DNA of 45,484 nt from Actinomycetota bacterium (GCA_030018005.1 JASEGT010000010.1:1-45484); one strand, 5' to 3'. Positions 15,478 through 22,911 are shown, counted from the first letter of the stretch. Translations and numbers: made by a program. The notes: a model not told the origin generated them from the letters alone.

Positions 15478-15801
15478 ATGATCTGGAACAAAGAAGCCGA
15501 AACTATGCCGCGGGAGAAACTCGAAGAGCTGCAGTTAGAGCGGTTGCGCCAAACAGTCAAGCGGGTGTATGAGAACGTACCCATGTATAAGAAGCGCTTC
15601 GATGAGCCGGGCTCGCTAGCGAGGATTCTCACAGTTCTCGATGATAACGGCATGAACGTCGAATATCTCTACTGTTTCGTCGACAAAAACCGCAATGCGG
15701 CGATAGACATCATGCGAGTGGAGGATTCAGAGAAAGCAATCGAGGTCATGCAGAAAGCGAACCTAAAGATATTGAGCGAGGCAGAGCTCAGCGCTCTTTA
15801 G
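15478..15801 (+). pseudogene. In-frame deletion fusion: phenylacetate-CoA ligase head joined to ACT-domain tail
   Basis: An open frame of 107 codons with a proper ribosome-binding site (GAGGGA, 15464-15469). Residues 1-43 (MIWNKEAETMPREKL to YENVPMYKKRFDE) are the N-terminus of PaaK-type phenylacetate-CoA ligase. Residues 44-107 (PGSLARILTVLDDNGMNVEY to SEAELSAL) are the second ACT repeat of the small ACT-domain protein usually encoded next to paaK. Roughly 390 ligase residues and the first ACT repeat are missing. The join is in frame at a DE-PG junction. The product could be made and might fold as an ACT domain, but it cannot be a ligase. I treat it as a decayed locus that happens to stay open. 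GTG 15475 is an alternative start. Confidence 0.75.
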
Positions 15802-15820
15802 CAGGGCCGTCACTCTCAAT

Positions 15821-16129
15821 TCAATCGAGCTTCAATAAACGATCAAGCCCTGTCATTTCCAGGCTTTTTCTAACTGTTCTACTGGCGTTGATTATTTGTA
15901 CGGTCTCTACTTGGCTGGCTATCCGCGATAAGAACTGAAGGAAAGCACTATCGACATACTGGACCCAGTCACAGTCGAAGGTTACTTTGGTGATTTCGGG
16001 CTCCAGCCATCCCCATATCTGTGTCTGTATCTCCGATATCGAGTACATATCGAGGTCGCCGTGGAGACTTACGAGAAGCTCGGAATCGAGCCTAATGACC
16101 TGGCTGCTGAAATTGTCTGGAGTTTGCAC
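15821..16129 (-). CDS. STAS-domain protein (anti-sigma factor antagonist type)
   Basis: A 102-residue protein that consists of one STAS domain. The typical pattern is visible: a strand with LVSLHGDLDMYSISEIQTQI, a second strand with KVTFDCDWVQYVDSAFLQFL, where the DS before a helix is the phosphorylatable position in SpoIIAA/RsbV, then VQIINASRTVRKSLEMTGLD. Such proteins bind anti-sigma kinases and release sigma factors, or act in other phospho-switches. No kinase or sigma gene is adjacent, so the partner is unknown. The start GTG 16129 has GGAG seven bases upstream on the minus strand. It is divergent from the macro-domain gene, with a 259-bp spacer. Confidence 0.82.
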   Translation of the reverse strand: MQTPDNFSSQVIRLDSELLVSLHGDLDMYSISEIQTQIWGWLEPEITKVTFDCDWVQYVDSAFLQFLSRIASQVETVQIINASRTVRKSLEMTGLDRLLKLD

Positions 16130-16290
16130 AAGGTTTCTCCGATTGCTTCGGCTAGCTCGATCTAGGCCGGAATGGATATAAATCGATTGAACGGGTATAC
16201 ATTGAGCTTGTTATACCCCCGCACTAACATCCGTTAAACAATAAACAAGCGCTCTTTGGCATGCGGTAGTGTTGCCGGCAAGGGCAAGAC

Positions 16291-16320
16291 TTGCTTTAAG
16301 TTCAATATATGTTGTATATA
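16291..16320 (+). promoter_or_regulatory. Possible promoter of the macro-domain gene
   Basis: TTGCTT (16291-16296) and TATATA (16315-16320) are separated by 18 bp, about 70 bp upstream of the macro-domain gene start. The spacing is acceptable and the -10 is good, but the -35 matches only four of six positions, so this is a weak call. Confidence 0.35.
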
Positions 16321-16388
16321 TGAGATTTAAGATATTACGTTTACGGCCGCATGGTTTGTGAATTAGCGAGAGCTGAACGGAGGTCGCA

Positions 16389-16919
16389 ATGGATTACAGG
16401 TTTGGCGACGTTGAAATCATCGTAGAGCAAGGCGATATTACCGAAATCGATGTCGATGCGGTAGTCAATGCCGCCAACAGCGAGCTTTATATGGGCTCGG
16501 GCGTGGCCGGCGCGATAAAGCGAAAGGGCGGCATCTCTATCGAGAAAGAAGCGGTAGAAAAAGGGCCGATAGATGTCGGCTCTGCCATCGAGACCTCAGC
16601 CGGCGCATTAAAAGCAAGGTATGTGATTCACGCGGCGGTTATGGGGATAGACCGCGTGACCGATGGCGAAAAAATCGAGAGCGCCACCCGGGCCACGCTA
16701 AGCCTCGCCGATACCTTAGGCGTAAAAAGTATCGCAATCCCCGCGCTAGGGACCGGCGTCGGGGGGTTCCCGGTGATGGAATGCGCCAAAATTATGTTCA
16801 GGGTATTGAAGGAGCACGTAGAGGGCGGAAACAAAACGCTTGAGAAGGTCGTATTTGTGCCCTTCGGCTACGAGGCTTACAGTGAATTCGTCCAACGTGC
16901 CGATAAAGACCTTAAATAA
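16389..16919 (+). CDS. Macro-domain protein (ADP-ribose/O-acetyl-ADP-ribose binding)
   Basis: A 176-residue single macro domain. The key loops are present: QGDITEIDVDAVVNAANSEL near residues 14-33, GSGVAGAIKRKGG near 37-49, and the diphosphate loop ALGTGVGGFP near 119-128. Family members remove ADP-ribose from proteins or nucleic acids or hydrolyse O-acetyl-ADP-ribose. The substrate cannot be fixed from sequence. GGAGG at 16379-16383 precedes ATG 16389. No sirtuin or DarT-type toxin gene is nearby, so a toxin-antitoxin role is not supported. Confidence 0.9.
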   Translation: MDYRFGDVEIIVEQGDITEIDVDAVVNAANSELYMGSGVAGAIKRKGGISIEKEAVEKGPIDVGSAIETSAGALKARYVIHAAVMGIDRVTDGEKIESATRATLSLADTLGVKSIAIPALGTGVGGFPVMECAKIMFRVLKEHVEGGNKTLEKVVFVPFGYEAYSEFVQRADKDLK

Positions 16920-17012
16920 AGCAGATAAGCCGCAGAACAGCAAAAAGAACAACAAAAGCAATCATTCTTGCCGATAAACACGTGTTATTCTAGAAGAAAC
17001 AGTTTTATCAGG

Positions 17013-18176
17013 ATGCGAAGTATGAATCGAGGGGCAATCAAGACACTCGTTATAGCCATAATCCTAGTGGTCGCGGCCCCGTTTCAAGGTGGGGCGTTTG
17101 CCGCAACCGAGCCCGCAGCATCAGCTCTTAAAATACAAGCGCCGGCTGCGATACTCATCGATGAAAGGACCGGCGAGGTTCTCTGGGAAAAAAACGCCGA
17201 TGAAAGACGCGCCGCCGCCAGCACGACTAAGATGATGACGGCCATCCTCGCGCTGGAGCGTGAGGAGATGGATGATACCATAACCGTAGGCGAAGAGGTA
17301 GCGGATGCCGGCCCATATGGGATAAAATTGACAGTCGGCGAGCAACTAGTCCTCAAAGACCTTCTCTACGCCCTCATGCTCAATTCGGCAAATGATTCCG
17401 CACTGGTCATCGCCGACCATATCGGCGGCGACGTCGGCAAGTTCATCGAGCTTATGAACACCAAGGCCACACGAATCGGAGCATTCAATACACACTATGC
17501 CAACCCGCACGGGCTCTCTGACAAGACGCAATATACGACCGCCCGAGACCTCGCCAGGATAGCGCGCTATGGACTCAATAACGAGGACTTCAAGACCATC
17601 GTCTCCACCACGGAATGGAAGCTGAACCGCTCCGACCCCAAGAAGCTCACGGTAGTCGAGAATAGAAACCAATTGCTAGGGCTTTACCCGTTCGCGACCG
17701 GCATTAAGACGGGGTATATAAGGGAGGCCGGCTACTGCCTCGTTTCCTCGGCGGAGACGGACACTATATCCATGATTGCCGTTGTCCTGGGGTCGAGTTC
17801 TTATCAGCGGCTCTTCAACGAGTCACAGCAGGTTCTCGACTACGGTTTTAGCCTCTATGAGAAAAAGAAGCTCATCACCAAAGGGCACAAGCATGAGATG
17901 GTCGCGCTAAAATACGGCGACGAGCTGGACCTGGTCGCGAAAGACGATGTCGAAGCCAACGTCAGACGCTCACTCGAGACGTCGACCACCATATCCCTCG
18001 AAAGCGACATCGATTATCCCATCAAAAAAGGCCAAGTCCTCGGCAAAATCAAGGTTTATCAAGCCGGACGCAAAGTCGCTTCCACCGACCTCATCGCCGA
18101 ACGCTCATTCGAAAAACCCGGTTTCTCCAAAATAGCCCGCTTCTATCTCGACCGGATTTGGAAGAGCATTTTTTAG
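17013..18176 (+). CDS. D-alanyl-D-alanine carboxypeptidase (DacA/DacF, PBP5-like)
   Basis: About 387 residues, exported by an N-terminal signal peptide ending near the AFA-A site. It trims the terminal D-Ala of peptidoglycan stems. All three serine-peptidase motifs are visible: STTK (SxxK), NSAND (SxN) and the GIKTGY (KTG) loop. A C-terminal PBP5_C beta domain and an amphipathic end (FYLDRIWKSIF) suggest peripheral membrane attachment. The start is uncertain: ATG 17013 and ATG 17022 both begin just before the signal peptide, while an upstream TTG at 16968 would add a polar stretch with no ribosome-binding site. Downstream lies the tRNA-like fragment. Confidence 0.92.
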   Translation: MRSMNRGAIKTLVIAIILVVAAPFQGGAFAATEPAASALKIQAPAAILIDERTGEVLWEKNADERRAAASTTKMMTAILALEREEMDDTITVGEEVADAGPYGIKLTVGEQLVLKDLLYALMLNSANDSALVIADHIGGDVGKFIELMNTKATRIGAFNTHYANPHGLSDKTQYTTARDLARIARYGLNNEDFKTIVSTTEWKLNRSDPKKLTVVENRNQLLGLYPFATGIKTGYIREAGYCLVSSAETDTISMIAVVLGSSSYQRLFNESQQVLDYGFSLYEKKKLITKGHKHEMVALKYGDELDLVAKDDVEANVRRSLETSTTISLESDIDYPIKKGQVLGKIKVYQAGRKVASTDLIAERSFEKPGFSKIARFYLDRIWKSIF

Positions 18177-18185
18177 GAGGGGTTT

Positions 18186-18213
18186 GAGGTTCGAATCCGA
18201 TCCGGGGAGCCTT
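18186..18213 (+). other. tRNA-Asn-like 3' fragment (possible attachment-site remnant)
   Basis: Ten bases after the carboxypeptidase stop the sequence reads GGTTCGAATCC, then CCGGGGAGCC. The first is a canonical T-arm core and the second equals the 3' acceptor strand and discriminator of bacterial tRNA-Asn (5' partner UCCCCGG, discriminator G, then CC). The 5' parts of a tRNA are absent and the outer T-stem does not pair. Integrases commonly leave such 3'-tRNA copies at the ends of integrated elements, and a vapBC cassette follows at once. No integrase and no second copy are visible in the window, so the attachment-site reading is inference. Confidence 0.45.
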
Positions 18214-18240
18214 TTGAGAAACCCAAAAGCCCCTTGATAA

Positions 18241-18282
18241 TGTGTAAGCCTATGTGTAAGAATATGTGTGAGGTGATGTGTT
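18241..18282 (+). repeat. 12-bp periodic repeat in the vapB leader
   Basis: TGTGTAAGCCTA, TGTGTAAGAATA and TGTGTGAGGTGA begin at 18241, 18253 and 18265, and a fourth TGTGTT begins at 18277, running into the vapB ATG at 18283. The strict 12-bp period places the same TGTGT core on nearly the same DNA face at each turn. VapBC systems autoregulate by binding repeats near the promoter, so an operator is a reasonable guess. The third unit also contains the ribosome-binding site GAGGTGA. Confidence 0.5.
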
Positions 18283-18483
18283 ATGGCAACCAATCTTGCA
18301 ATTGATCAGACATTGTTAGAAGAAGCTCAGAAGCTTGGCGGGAAGAAGACTAAGAAAGATACAGTGAACGAAGCGTTAGTCGAGTATATCCAGCGCAGAA
18401 AGCAGAAAGAGATTGTCTCATTATTCGGCAAGGTAGATTACGAAGATAATCACGATTATGAGAAAGAAAGAAATTCTCGATGA
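18283..18483 (+). CDS. vapB: VapB-type antitoxin
   Basis: A 66-residue protein of the VapB/DUF2191 type: an N-terminal ribbon-helix-helix-like half (LAIDQTLLEEAQKLGGKKT, KKDTVNEALVEYIQRRK) for DNA binding and an acidic C-terminal tail (FGKVDYEDNHDYEKE) that would block the toxin active site. The ATG 18283 has GAGGTGA six bases upstream. Its stop overlaps the toxin start as ATGA, the usual arrangement for coupled synthesis. It is shorter and more Lys-rich than neighbouring genes, which fits an accessory cassette. Confidence 0.85.
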   Translation: MATNLAIDQTLLEEAQKLGGKKTKKDTVNEALVEYIQRRKQKEIVSLFGKVDYEDNHDYEKERNSR

Positions 18484-18890
18484 GGGTTCTCGTAGATACG
18501 TCTGTATGGTCGCTCGCATTAAGGCGTAAGAACGATGCTGAGTCTCAGGCGGTAAAAATTCTAACAGAATACATCGAAAGCGGCGAGCAAGTTTTCGTTA
18601 TTGGAATTATCGCACAAGAGATTCTCTCAGGAGTGACCAGCATAAAACTCTTCAATCAGCTGATTGAACATTTAGCCGCGTTTCCAATCATAGATCTCTT
18701 CGAAGATGATTTTATCGAAGCGGCAAGGCTGAGGAATACTTGCAAGAAGAAGGGAATTCAGATTGGAACTATCGACGCTCTTATCGCTGCAGTTTGCATA
18801 AAACACGACCTTCTGCTTCTAAGTTTAGACAAAGATTTTCAGGCCATGGCAGGCATTATGCCGTTACAGCTAGTAAGTACCGATAGCTAG
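18480..18890 (+). CDS. vapC: VapC-type PIN-domain ribonuclease toxin
   Basis: A 136-residue PIN-domain nuclease. The acidic residues expected to bind Mg2+ are present: Asp6 in VDTSVW, Glu in AQEILSG, Asp in GTIDALIAA and Asp in LDKDFQAM. VapC toxins cleave tRNA or 23S rRNA; the target cannot be told here. The start ATG 18480 overlaps the antitoxin stop by 4 bp. The 3' end of vapC abuts the truncated head of an unrelated gene on the minus strand (18892-18942), which marks one boundary of the inserted cassette. Confidence 0.88.
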   Translation: MRVLVDTSVWSLALRRKNDAESQAVKILTEYIESGEQVFVIGIIAQEILSGVTSIKLFNQLIEHLAAFPIIDLFEDDFIEAARLRNTCKKKGIQIGTIDALIAAVCIKHDLLLLSLDKDFQAMAGIMPLQLVSTDS

Positions 18891-18891
18891 C

Positions 18892-18942
18892 ACCTTTATC
18901 AATCGCCGTGTTTACTACCATGCTTTTCTCTTGTGATGCCAT
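18892..18942 (-). pseudogene. N-terminal remnant of an SRPBCC-like (polyketide cyclase) gene
   Basis: On the minus strand ATG 18942 is preceded by an excellent ribosome-binding site (GGGAGGG). It reads MASQEKSMVVNTAIDK before running into sequence that overlaps the end of vapC; the open frame ends at 18856. The peptide matches the usual start of SRPBCC/cyclase-dehydrase proteins ('KSVVVNAPIDKVF'). The rest of the gene is missing, apparently replaced at the vapBC boundary. The family call rests on about 16 residues. Confidence 0.5.
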
Positions 18943-19096
18943 CGTTTTCCCTCCCTTCGCGATAGTTTATCTGTTTGCACATATCTCCGTTCCGCGACCG
19001 TCGTGCGATAAACGCCCGAAGGCGACTAATTCGCGGCCATTGCGCCCTGCTTAACATGCGAATGATTAAGGAATATTTAATACCGGAGGTCGTAAG

Positions 19097-20065
19097 ATGG
19101 CAGATATCGCTAAGCCGGTTATTGTCGCCAGCAAGTGTCTCGAGTTCGAGCCGTGCAGATATAATGGACAGGTCATCTCGCTCAAGCTCATCAAGAGGCT
19201 CGAGCCATATGTCACGTTTATACCGGTCTGCCCGGAGGTGGAGATAGGACTCGGCGTTCCGCGCAACCCAATCAGATTGGTGATCTCAAACGGACAAACG
19301 CGATTAATCCAGCCCGCAACCGGCGTTGACATGACCGAAGAAATGCAAGGTTTTTCAGATAAGTTCTTAGACGCCCTCCCTGTAGTCGACGCCTTTATAC
19401 TAAAAAGCCGCTCACCATCATGCGGCAGCAATGATGTCAAAATATATCCGAGCATCGGAAGGGTTGCCGCAACGTCGAAGGGTGCGGGTTTGTTCGGCGG
19501 CGCGGTAAGCAACCGATACCCGCATTTGGCTATTGAGGATGAGGGACGGCTCAATAATTTTACTATAAGAGAGCGATTTCTAACCAGAATATTCGCGCTG
19601 GCTCGCTTCAGAGAAACGAAAGCCGCCCGAACAACAAAGGCGTTGGTCCATTATCACACGGTCAATAAGCTGTTGCTCATGTCCTACAATCAACGCGAGA
19701 TAAGAACGATGGGTCAAATAGTCGCAAATCATGAACACAGACCGCTCGCCGAGGTGGTCGGCGACTACGAGAACCACTTAAGACAAGCGCTGCTTAAGTC
19801 GGCGAAGAAGACCTCGAATATCAACGTCATACTCCATGCATTCGGACACTTCTCCAAGCAGCTTACATCCGCGGAAAAAGCGTTCTTTCTCGATAATCTG
19901 GCGAATTACCGAACCGGCAAAGTCCCCCTAAGCTCCGTGCAGAGCGTCATCGGCGCCTGGGTAGTCCGATTCAAAGACGATTATCTCAGCGAGCAAACAT
20001 TTTTCAATCCCTATCCTAAAGACCTAATAGAGATAAGCGATTCGGGAAAAGCGAGAAGCTATTAG
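19097..20065 (+). CDS. DUF523-DUF1722 protein (YbgA-like C-terminal domain)
   Basis: A 322-residue protein with two known modules. Residues about 8-150 are DUF523: ASKCLEFEPCRYNG, PVCPEVEIGLGVPRNPIRLV, and the Cys loop KSRSPSCGS. Residues about 180-300 are DUF1722/YbgA: LVHYHTVNKLLLMSYNQ, then LPL-type contacts later. The Cys/Ser loops suggest metal or thiouracil chemistry; a DUF523-domain protein has been tied to desulfidation of thiouracil compounds, but the function here is not established. GGAGG at 19084-19088 gives a clear start at ATG 19097. It stands alone. Confidence 0.85.
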   Translation: MADIAKPVIVASKCLEFEPCRYNGQVISLKLIKRLEPYVTFIPVCPEVEIGLGVPRNPIRLVISNGQTRLIQPATGVDMTEEMQGFSDKFLDALPVVDAFILKSRSPSCGSNDVKIYPSIGRVAATSKGAGLFGGAVSNRYPHLAIEDEGRLNNFTIRERFLTRIFALARFRETKAARTTKALVHYHTVNKLLLMSYNQREIRTMGQIVANHEHRPLAEVVGDYENHLRQALLKSAKKTSNINVILHAFGHFSKQLTSAEKAFFLDNLANYRTGKVPLSSVQSVIGAWVVRFKDDYLSEQTFFNPYPKDLIEISDSGKARSY

Positions 20066-20077
20066 CAGATTCCCGGT

Positions 20078-20326
20078 CCATGTTGCTCAAGGCTCCGGCA
20101 ATGCAGGCCCTTTCTTAACCGTTTATTCGTCATAAACGTGGGCATCCACGGCGATTACGACCCGCATTCCGCCGATGGCGTCCGCAACCCGCTCCCTCAG
20201 GTGCTGCAGGACTTTAGCTTCGTCCGCTTAGCGCAGTGCGGCCACTATCCCTGGCTCGAAAAGCATGCGAGAGCGAGGTTCTTCGAGATTCTTACGGAAG
20301 AATTGGCTCACATGAATCAAGCGTAA
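20078..20326 (+). pseudogene. C-terminal remnant of an alpha/beta hydrolase
   Basis: The frame contains VGIHGDYDPHSADGVRNPL, then LAQCGHYPWLEKHARARFF and ends EELAHMNQA. This is the last ~60 residues of an alpha/beta-hydrolase fold protein: the HGDYDPH strand carries the acid and CGHYPW the catalytic His. The nucleophile half is absent. The frame stays open upstream to about 20078 but with no recognisable sequence or ribosome-binding site. A GTG at 20138 could serve as a start but would give only a fragment. Confidence 0.7.
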
Positions 20327-20436
20327 GAAAAGCGTTGCGTAGTCGAGCAGTTGAGCAGGCAAAACGTAATGCCCATATCTAGAATAACGTTGAGCCGGCA
20401 TACCCTAAGCGTAATATCGGGAAAAACATTGATCAG

Positions 20437-20477
20437 GGACAATTTCGGTGCAGGGCGACGACTCACCGAAATCGTCC
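20437..20477 (+). promoter_or_regulatory. Long hairpin in the leader of the membrane-protein gene at 20511
   Basis: GGACAATTTCGGTG (20437-20450) and CACCGAAATCGTCC (20464-20477) pair over 14 positions with a single A-C mismatch around a 13-nt loop. The hairpin ends 33 bp before the start of the small multi-pass membrane protein and is not followed by a T-tract. It could be part of a cis-acting RNA switch or a protein-binding site. I could not match it to a known riboswitch. Confidence 0.5.
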
Positions 20478-20510
20478 TCGCATACGCCAACCGGAGGCGC
20501 TTAGGGAGGG

Positions 20511-21062
20511 ATGATTTTGCTCGCATATTTCGGCCTCGCCCTATCGATTCTCTTTCTGTCGGCGGCGTGGCCTCCGCACAATGTCTATGTCGCGGATGCC
20601 CTGGCGCGCAACGACAAAAGAACGGTCGTCTTAATCGCCCTGGCCGTATTGGCAGGCGTAAGCCTTTCGACCGCGCTCGTTGCGGTGGGCGCCTCCCTCG
20701 CTAAGATACCGCTCTCCACCATCGGCGGCATCATCGTTGCTATCACCGGCATCCGAATGCTATTTAGGGCTTCGTTTGAGAAGAAGGCCGCCGAGGCGGA
20801 GGGGCACGACAAGCCAAAGCGCGATGTAATCATCACCGCATTCGTCCTCGCTCTCAACCCTGGGCCTTACGCGATAATAGCCGCCGAGGGAATCGCTAAA
20901 AAAGACTTCGTGCAAACCGCAATCGTCATAGTTTGCGACCCGGTCGGAGTGGTGGCGGGCGGGATACTTCTAGGATACGGAATACGTTTCGTTAAACTAC
21001 CGCTCAACATCATCGGCGGTGTCATCGTCATTCTTATCGGACTCAAGATGATCTTCTTCTAA
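20511..21062 (+). CDS. Small multi-pass membrane protein, possible transporter
   Basis: A 183-residue protein with about six hydrophobic helices in two similar halves; each half ends with a related helix (STIGGIIVAITGIRMLF and NIIGGVIVILIGLKMIFF). A duplicated three-helix plan with a charged loop between (EKKAAEAEGHDKPKRD) is typical of small exporters of the LysE, MntP and Gdt1 kind, but the acidic metal motifs of MntP and Gdt1 are not seen, so the substrate is open. AGGGAGGG lies directly against ATG 20511, too close for ideal spacing; TTG 20517, with 6-7 nt spacing, may be the true start. A strong hairpin lies in its leader. Confidence 0.6.
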   Translation: MILLAYFGLALSILFLSAAWPPHNVYVADALARNDKRTVVLIALAVLAGVSLSTALVAVGASLAKIPLSTIGGIIVAITGIRMLFRASFEKKAAEAEGHDKPKRDVIITAFVLALNPGPYAIIAAEGIAKKDFVQTAIVIVCDPVGVVAGGILLGYGIRFVKLPLNIIGGVIVILIGLKMIFF

Positions 21063-21174
21063 CCGGTTGCTACCCCACCCAAGGCATCTTCATTGACCCC
21101 AGGCCGTTACCGCCCCAGTGTGAAAAAGTGCTATCATCACATAAGGCCTATGGCTACATTATGGAGGAGTTAGG

Positions 21175-22227
21175 TTGGATTTAGAATCACTCGGTTGGAA
21201 CGAATTCTTTGAAGCGAGCTTTGCCGACCATGCGGAGCAGGGATACTTAGTAGGCAGAATCTCGGCGGAGCACAAACATATATATCGGGTCTTTATCGAA
21301 GACGGCGAGATACTGGCGACCGTATCCGGAAAGATGCGCCACGACAGCCATCGGCGCGCGGCGTTTCCGGCTGTCGGCGATTGGGTCGTGATGCGCCGGC
21401 GCCCGGGCGAAGACCGCGCCATCATCCACGATATCCTGGAGCGCAAGAGCAAATTTACGCGCCAGGTCGCGGGCAACATCGTCGACCTGCAGGTAATAGC
21501 TGCCAATATCGACACGGTCTTTCTTGTAAACGCCCTCAACGATGATTTTAACCTGCGGCGCATGGAGCGCTATATCACCCTAGCCTGGGAGAGCGGCGCC
21601 AAACCCGTGCTCATCCTGAATAAGGCCGACCTCTGCGACAACCTCGATGAAAAGCTGGCTGAAGTCGAAAGTATCGCGATGGGAGTGCCGGTTCATGTCA
21701 TCAGCGCGATAAAGAAGCAAGGACTGCAAGAACTCGATCCGTACCTAAAAACGGGCACCACTGTGGCCCTGCTCGGCTCATCGGGAACGGGGAAGTCTAC
21801 GCTCATCAATACCCTCTTCGGGGAAGACGTCCAAAAAGTGGCCGAGATACGTGAGAGCGACGGCAAGGGCCGGCATACGACGACATATCGCAGGCTCATC
21901 GCTTTGCCCTCCGGCGGCCTGGTCATAGATACGCCGGGCTTGCGCGAGATTCAGCTTTGGGGCACCGACGAGGGGCTCAATGACGCTTTCGAAGACATCG
22001 ATGCGCTGGCGGGTGACTGCCGGTTTAACGATTGCAAACACGAGAGCGAACCCGGCTGCGCGGTAAAAAGAGCCATTAAAGACGGAACTCTCGATGCTGG
22101 CCGCTATGAAAGCTACCTCAAACTCCAGCAAGAGCTGGCTTTTCTCGCCGACAAGAAAGAATACCAAGCCCAAAAAGAGCAATTGGAACGGAGCTATAGA
22201 ACTGTCTTAAGGGACAAGAACCGTTAG
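21175..22227 (+). CDS. rsgA: Small ribosomal subunit biogenesis GTPase RsgA
   Basis: A 350-residue circularly permuted GTPase that acts late in 30S maturation. The N-terminal OB fold (about 15-100) is followed by the permuted G domain: NKADLCD (G4) near 144, then GSSGTGKSTLIN (G1) near 201, and DTPGLREI (G3) near 251. The C-terminal zinc finger CRFNDCKHESEPGC completes the family plan. The start is TTG 21175 with GGAGG seven bases upstream; the in-line ATG at 21162 is out of frame. No operon partner is evident. Confidence 0.95.
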   Translation: MDLESLGWNEFFEASFADHAEQGYLVGRISAEHKHIYRVFIEDGEILATVSGKMRHDSHRRAAFPAVGDWVVMRRRPGEDRAIIHDILERKSKFTRQVAGNIVDLQVIAANIDTVFLVNALNDDFNLRRMERYITLAWESGAKPVLILNKADLCDNLDEKLAEVESIAMGVPVHVISAIKKQGLQELDPYLKTGTTVALLGSSGTGKSTLINTLFGEDVQKVAEIRESDGKGRHTTTYRRLIALPSGGLVIDTPGLREIQLWGTDEGLNDAFEDIDALAGDCRFNDCKHESEPGCAVKRAIKDGTLDAGRYESYLKLQQELAFLADKKEYQAQKEQLERSYRTVLRDKNR

Positions 22228-22229
22228 CT

Positions 22230-22500
22230 TTATAACTTATATTCGACTGATTCCAGTCCGAGCCCCCGGCATTGAATCCGCCCCCGCCTCTCGATAACAG
22301 GTAGAAACCACACGAAAATGGGTATCAACAGAGATAGCGCGATGAGCGATTGCTCTATTGGTTCAGAGCCGAACGGTCTGTATTTCGGCAGGTAGTATTG
22401 GCGGGGTTTCGGCGTTCGCTTCAGCCAAGAGTCCACGAAATCGCGAATCGGCAATCCCGCGAGTCCGTCAAGCGGGGAATTTAGTGTCGGCAATAACAGA
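22230..22500 (-). pseudogene. C-terminal remnant of a membrane protein gene (unidentified)
   Basis: The minus strand is open with codon choice like the neighbours and encodes PLDGLAGLPIRDFVDSWLKR, a polar stretch with YYLPKYRPFGSEP, one transmembrane helix (SLIALSLLIPIFVWFLP) and a basic tail, stop at 22230. No start codon with a ribosome-binding site precedes it, and upstream the frame runs antisense into the DsrC-like gene. It reads as the surviving 3' end of a membrane-protein gene, now convergent with rsgA. The family is not recognised. Confidence 0.4.
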
Positions 22501-22514
22501 ATTGGAGGTATGCG

Positions 22515-22853
22515 ATGTCGGATGATGTTAATAAAGGAATGCCCGTAGACCTGGACGAAGAAGGGTATCTGATAGACTATCACCAATGGGATGAAGCTAT
22601 CGCTCACGCGTTGGCCGAGAAAGAAGGGGTAGGTGAGCTTACGCCCGACAGGATGGAGATCATCAAGTTCATGCGCACATATTATGAGAAATACAATTAC
22701 TATCCCATTCTGCGCCATGTCTGCAAGAACGTCCATCAAGAGAAGGAATGTATAAACGAGGAGTTCATCGATCCGTTAAAGGCAGTGAAGATAGCGGGGT
22801 TGCCGCAACCGACCGGGGAGGTCGTCGCGTATCTCAAAGATGAAGTCGCATGA
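22515..22853 (+). CDS. DsrC/TusE-family protein lacking the C-terminal redox cysteines
   Basis: A 112-residue protein of the DsrC/TusE fold: VDLDEEGYLIDYHQWDEAIA, GELTPDRMEIIKFMRTYYEK, and IAGLPQPTGE near the end. In DsrC and TusE the last motif reads 'AGLPKPTGCV', whose penultimate Cys carries persulfide. Here that Cys is Glu and the tail extends to VVAYLKDEVA with no cysteine. The only cysteines are Cys70 and Cys79 in the middle. It therefore cannot act as a standard sulfur carrier and resembles the Cys-less, regulatory-type members (RspA-like). GGAGG at 22504-22508 precedes ATG 22515. The gcvH gene follows after 58 bp. Confidence 0.8.
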   Translation: MSDDVNKGMPVDLDEEGYLIDYHQWDEAIAHALAEKEGVGELTPDRMEIIKFMRTYYEKYNYYPILRHVCKNVHQEKECINEEFIDPLKAVKIAGLPQPTGEVVAYLKDEVA

Positions 22854-22911
22854 TTCGCATTTGCACTGCTAAAAGTCCATTAAGGGTTGAGTGACGGAAA
22901 GGAGCCGGCCG

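Noticed and set aside
16389-16919. Macro-domain protein as DarG antitoxin of a DarTG pair
   Set aside because: No DarT-like ADP-ribosyltransferase gene is adjacent, and the protein lacks the extra DarG C-terminal domain.
18186-18213. A complete tRNA-Asn gene
   Set aside because: Only the T-arm core and the 3' acceptor strand are present; there is no anticodon arm, D arm or 5' acceptor strand.
18975-19247. Plus-strand 90-codon frame before the DUF523 gene
   Set aside because: Ser/Arg-rich, no ribosome-binding site, and it overlaps the conserved start of the DUF523 domain in another frame.
20351-20704. Plus-strand frame of 117 codons before and inside the small membrane protein gene
   Set aside because: Arg-rich, overlaps the hairpin and the better-supported gene in another frame, and shows no family features.
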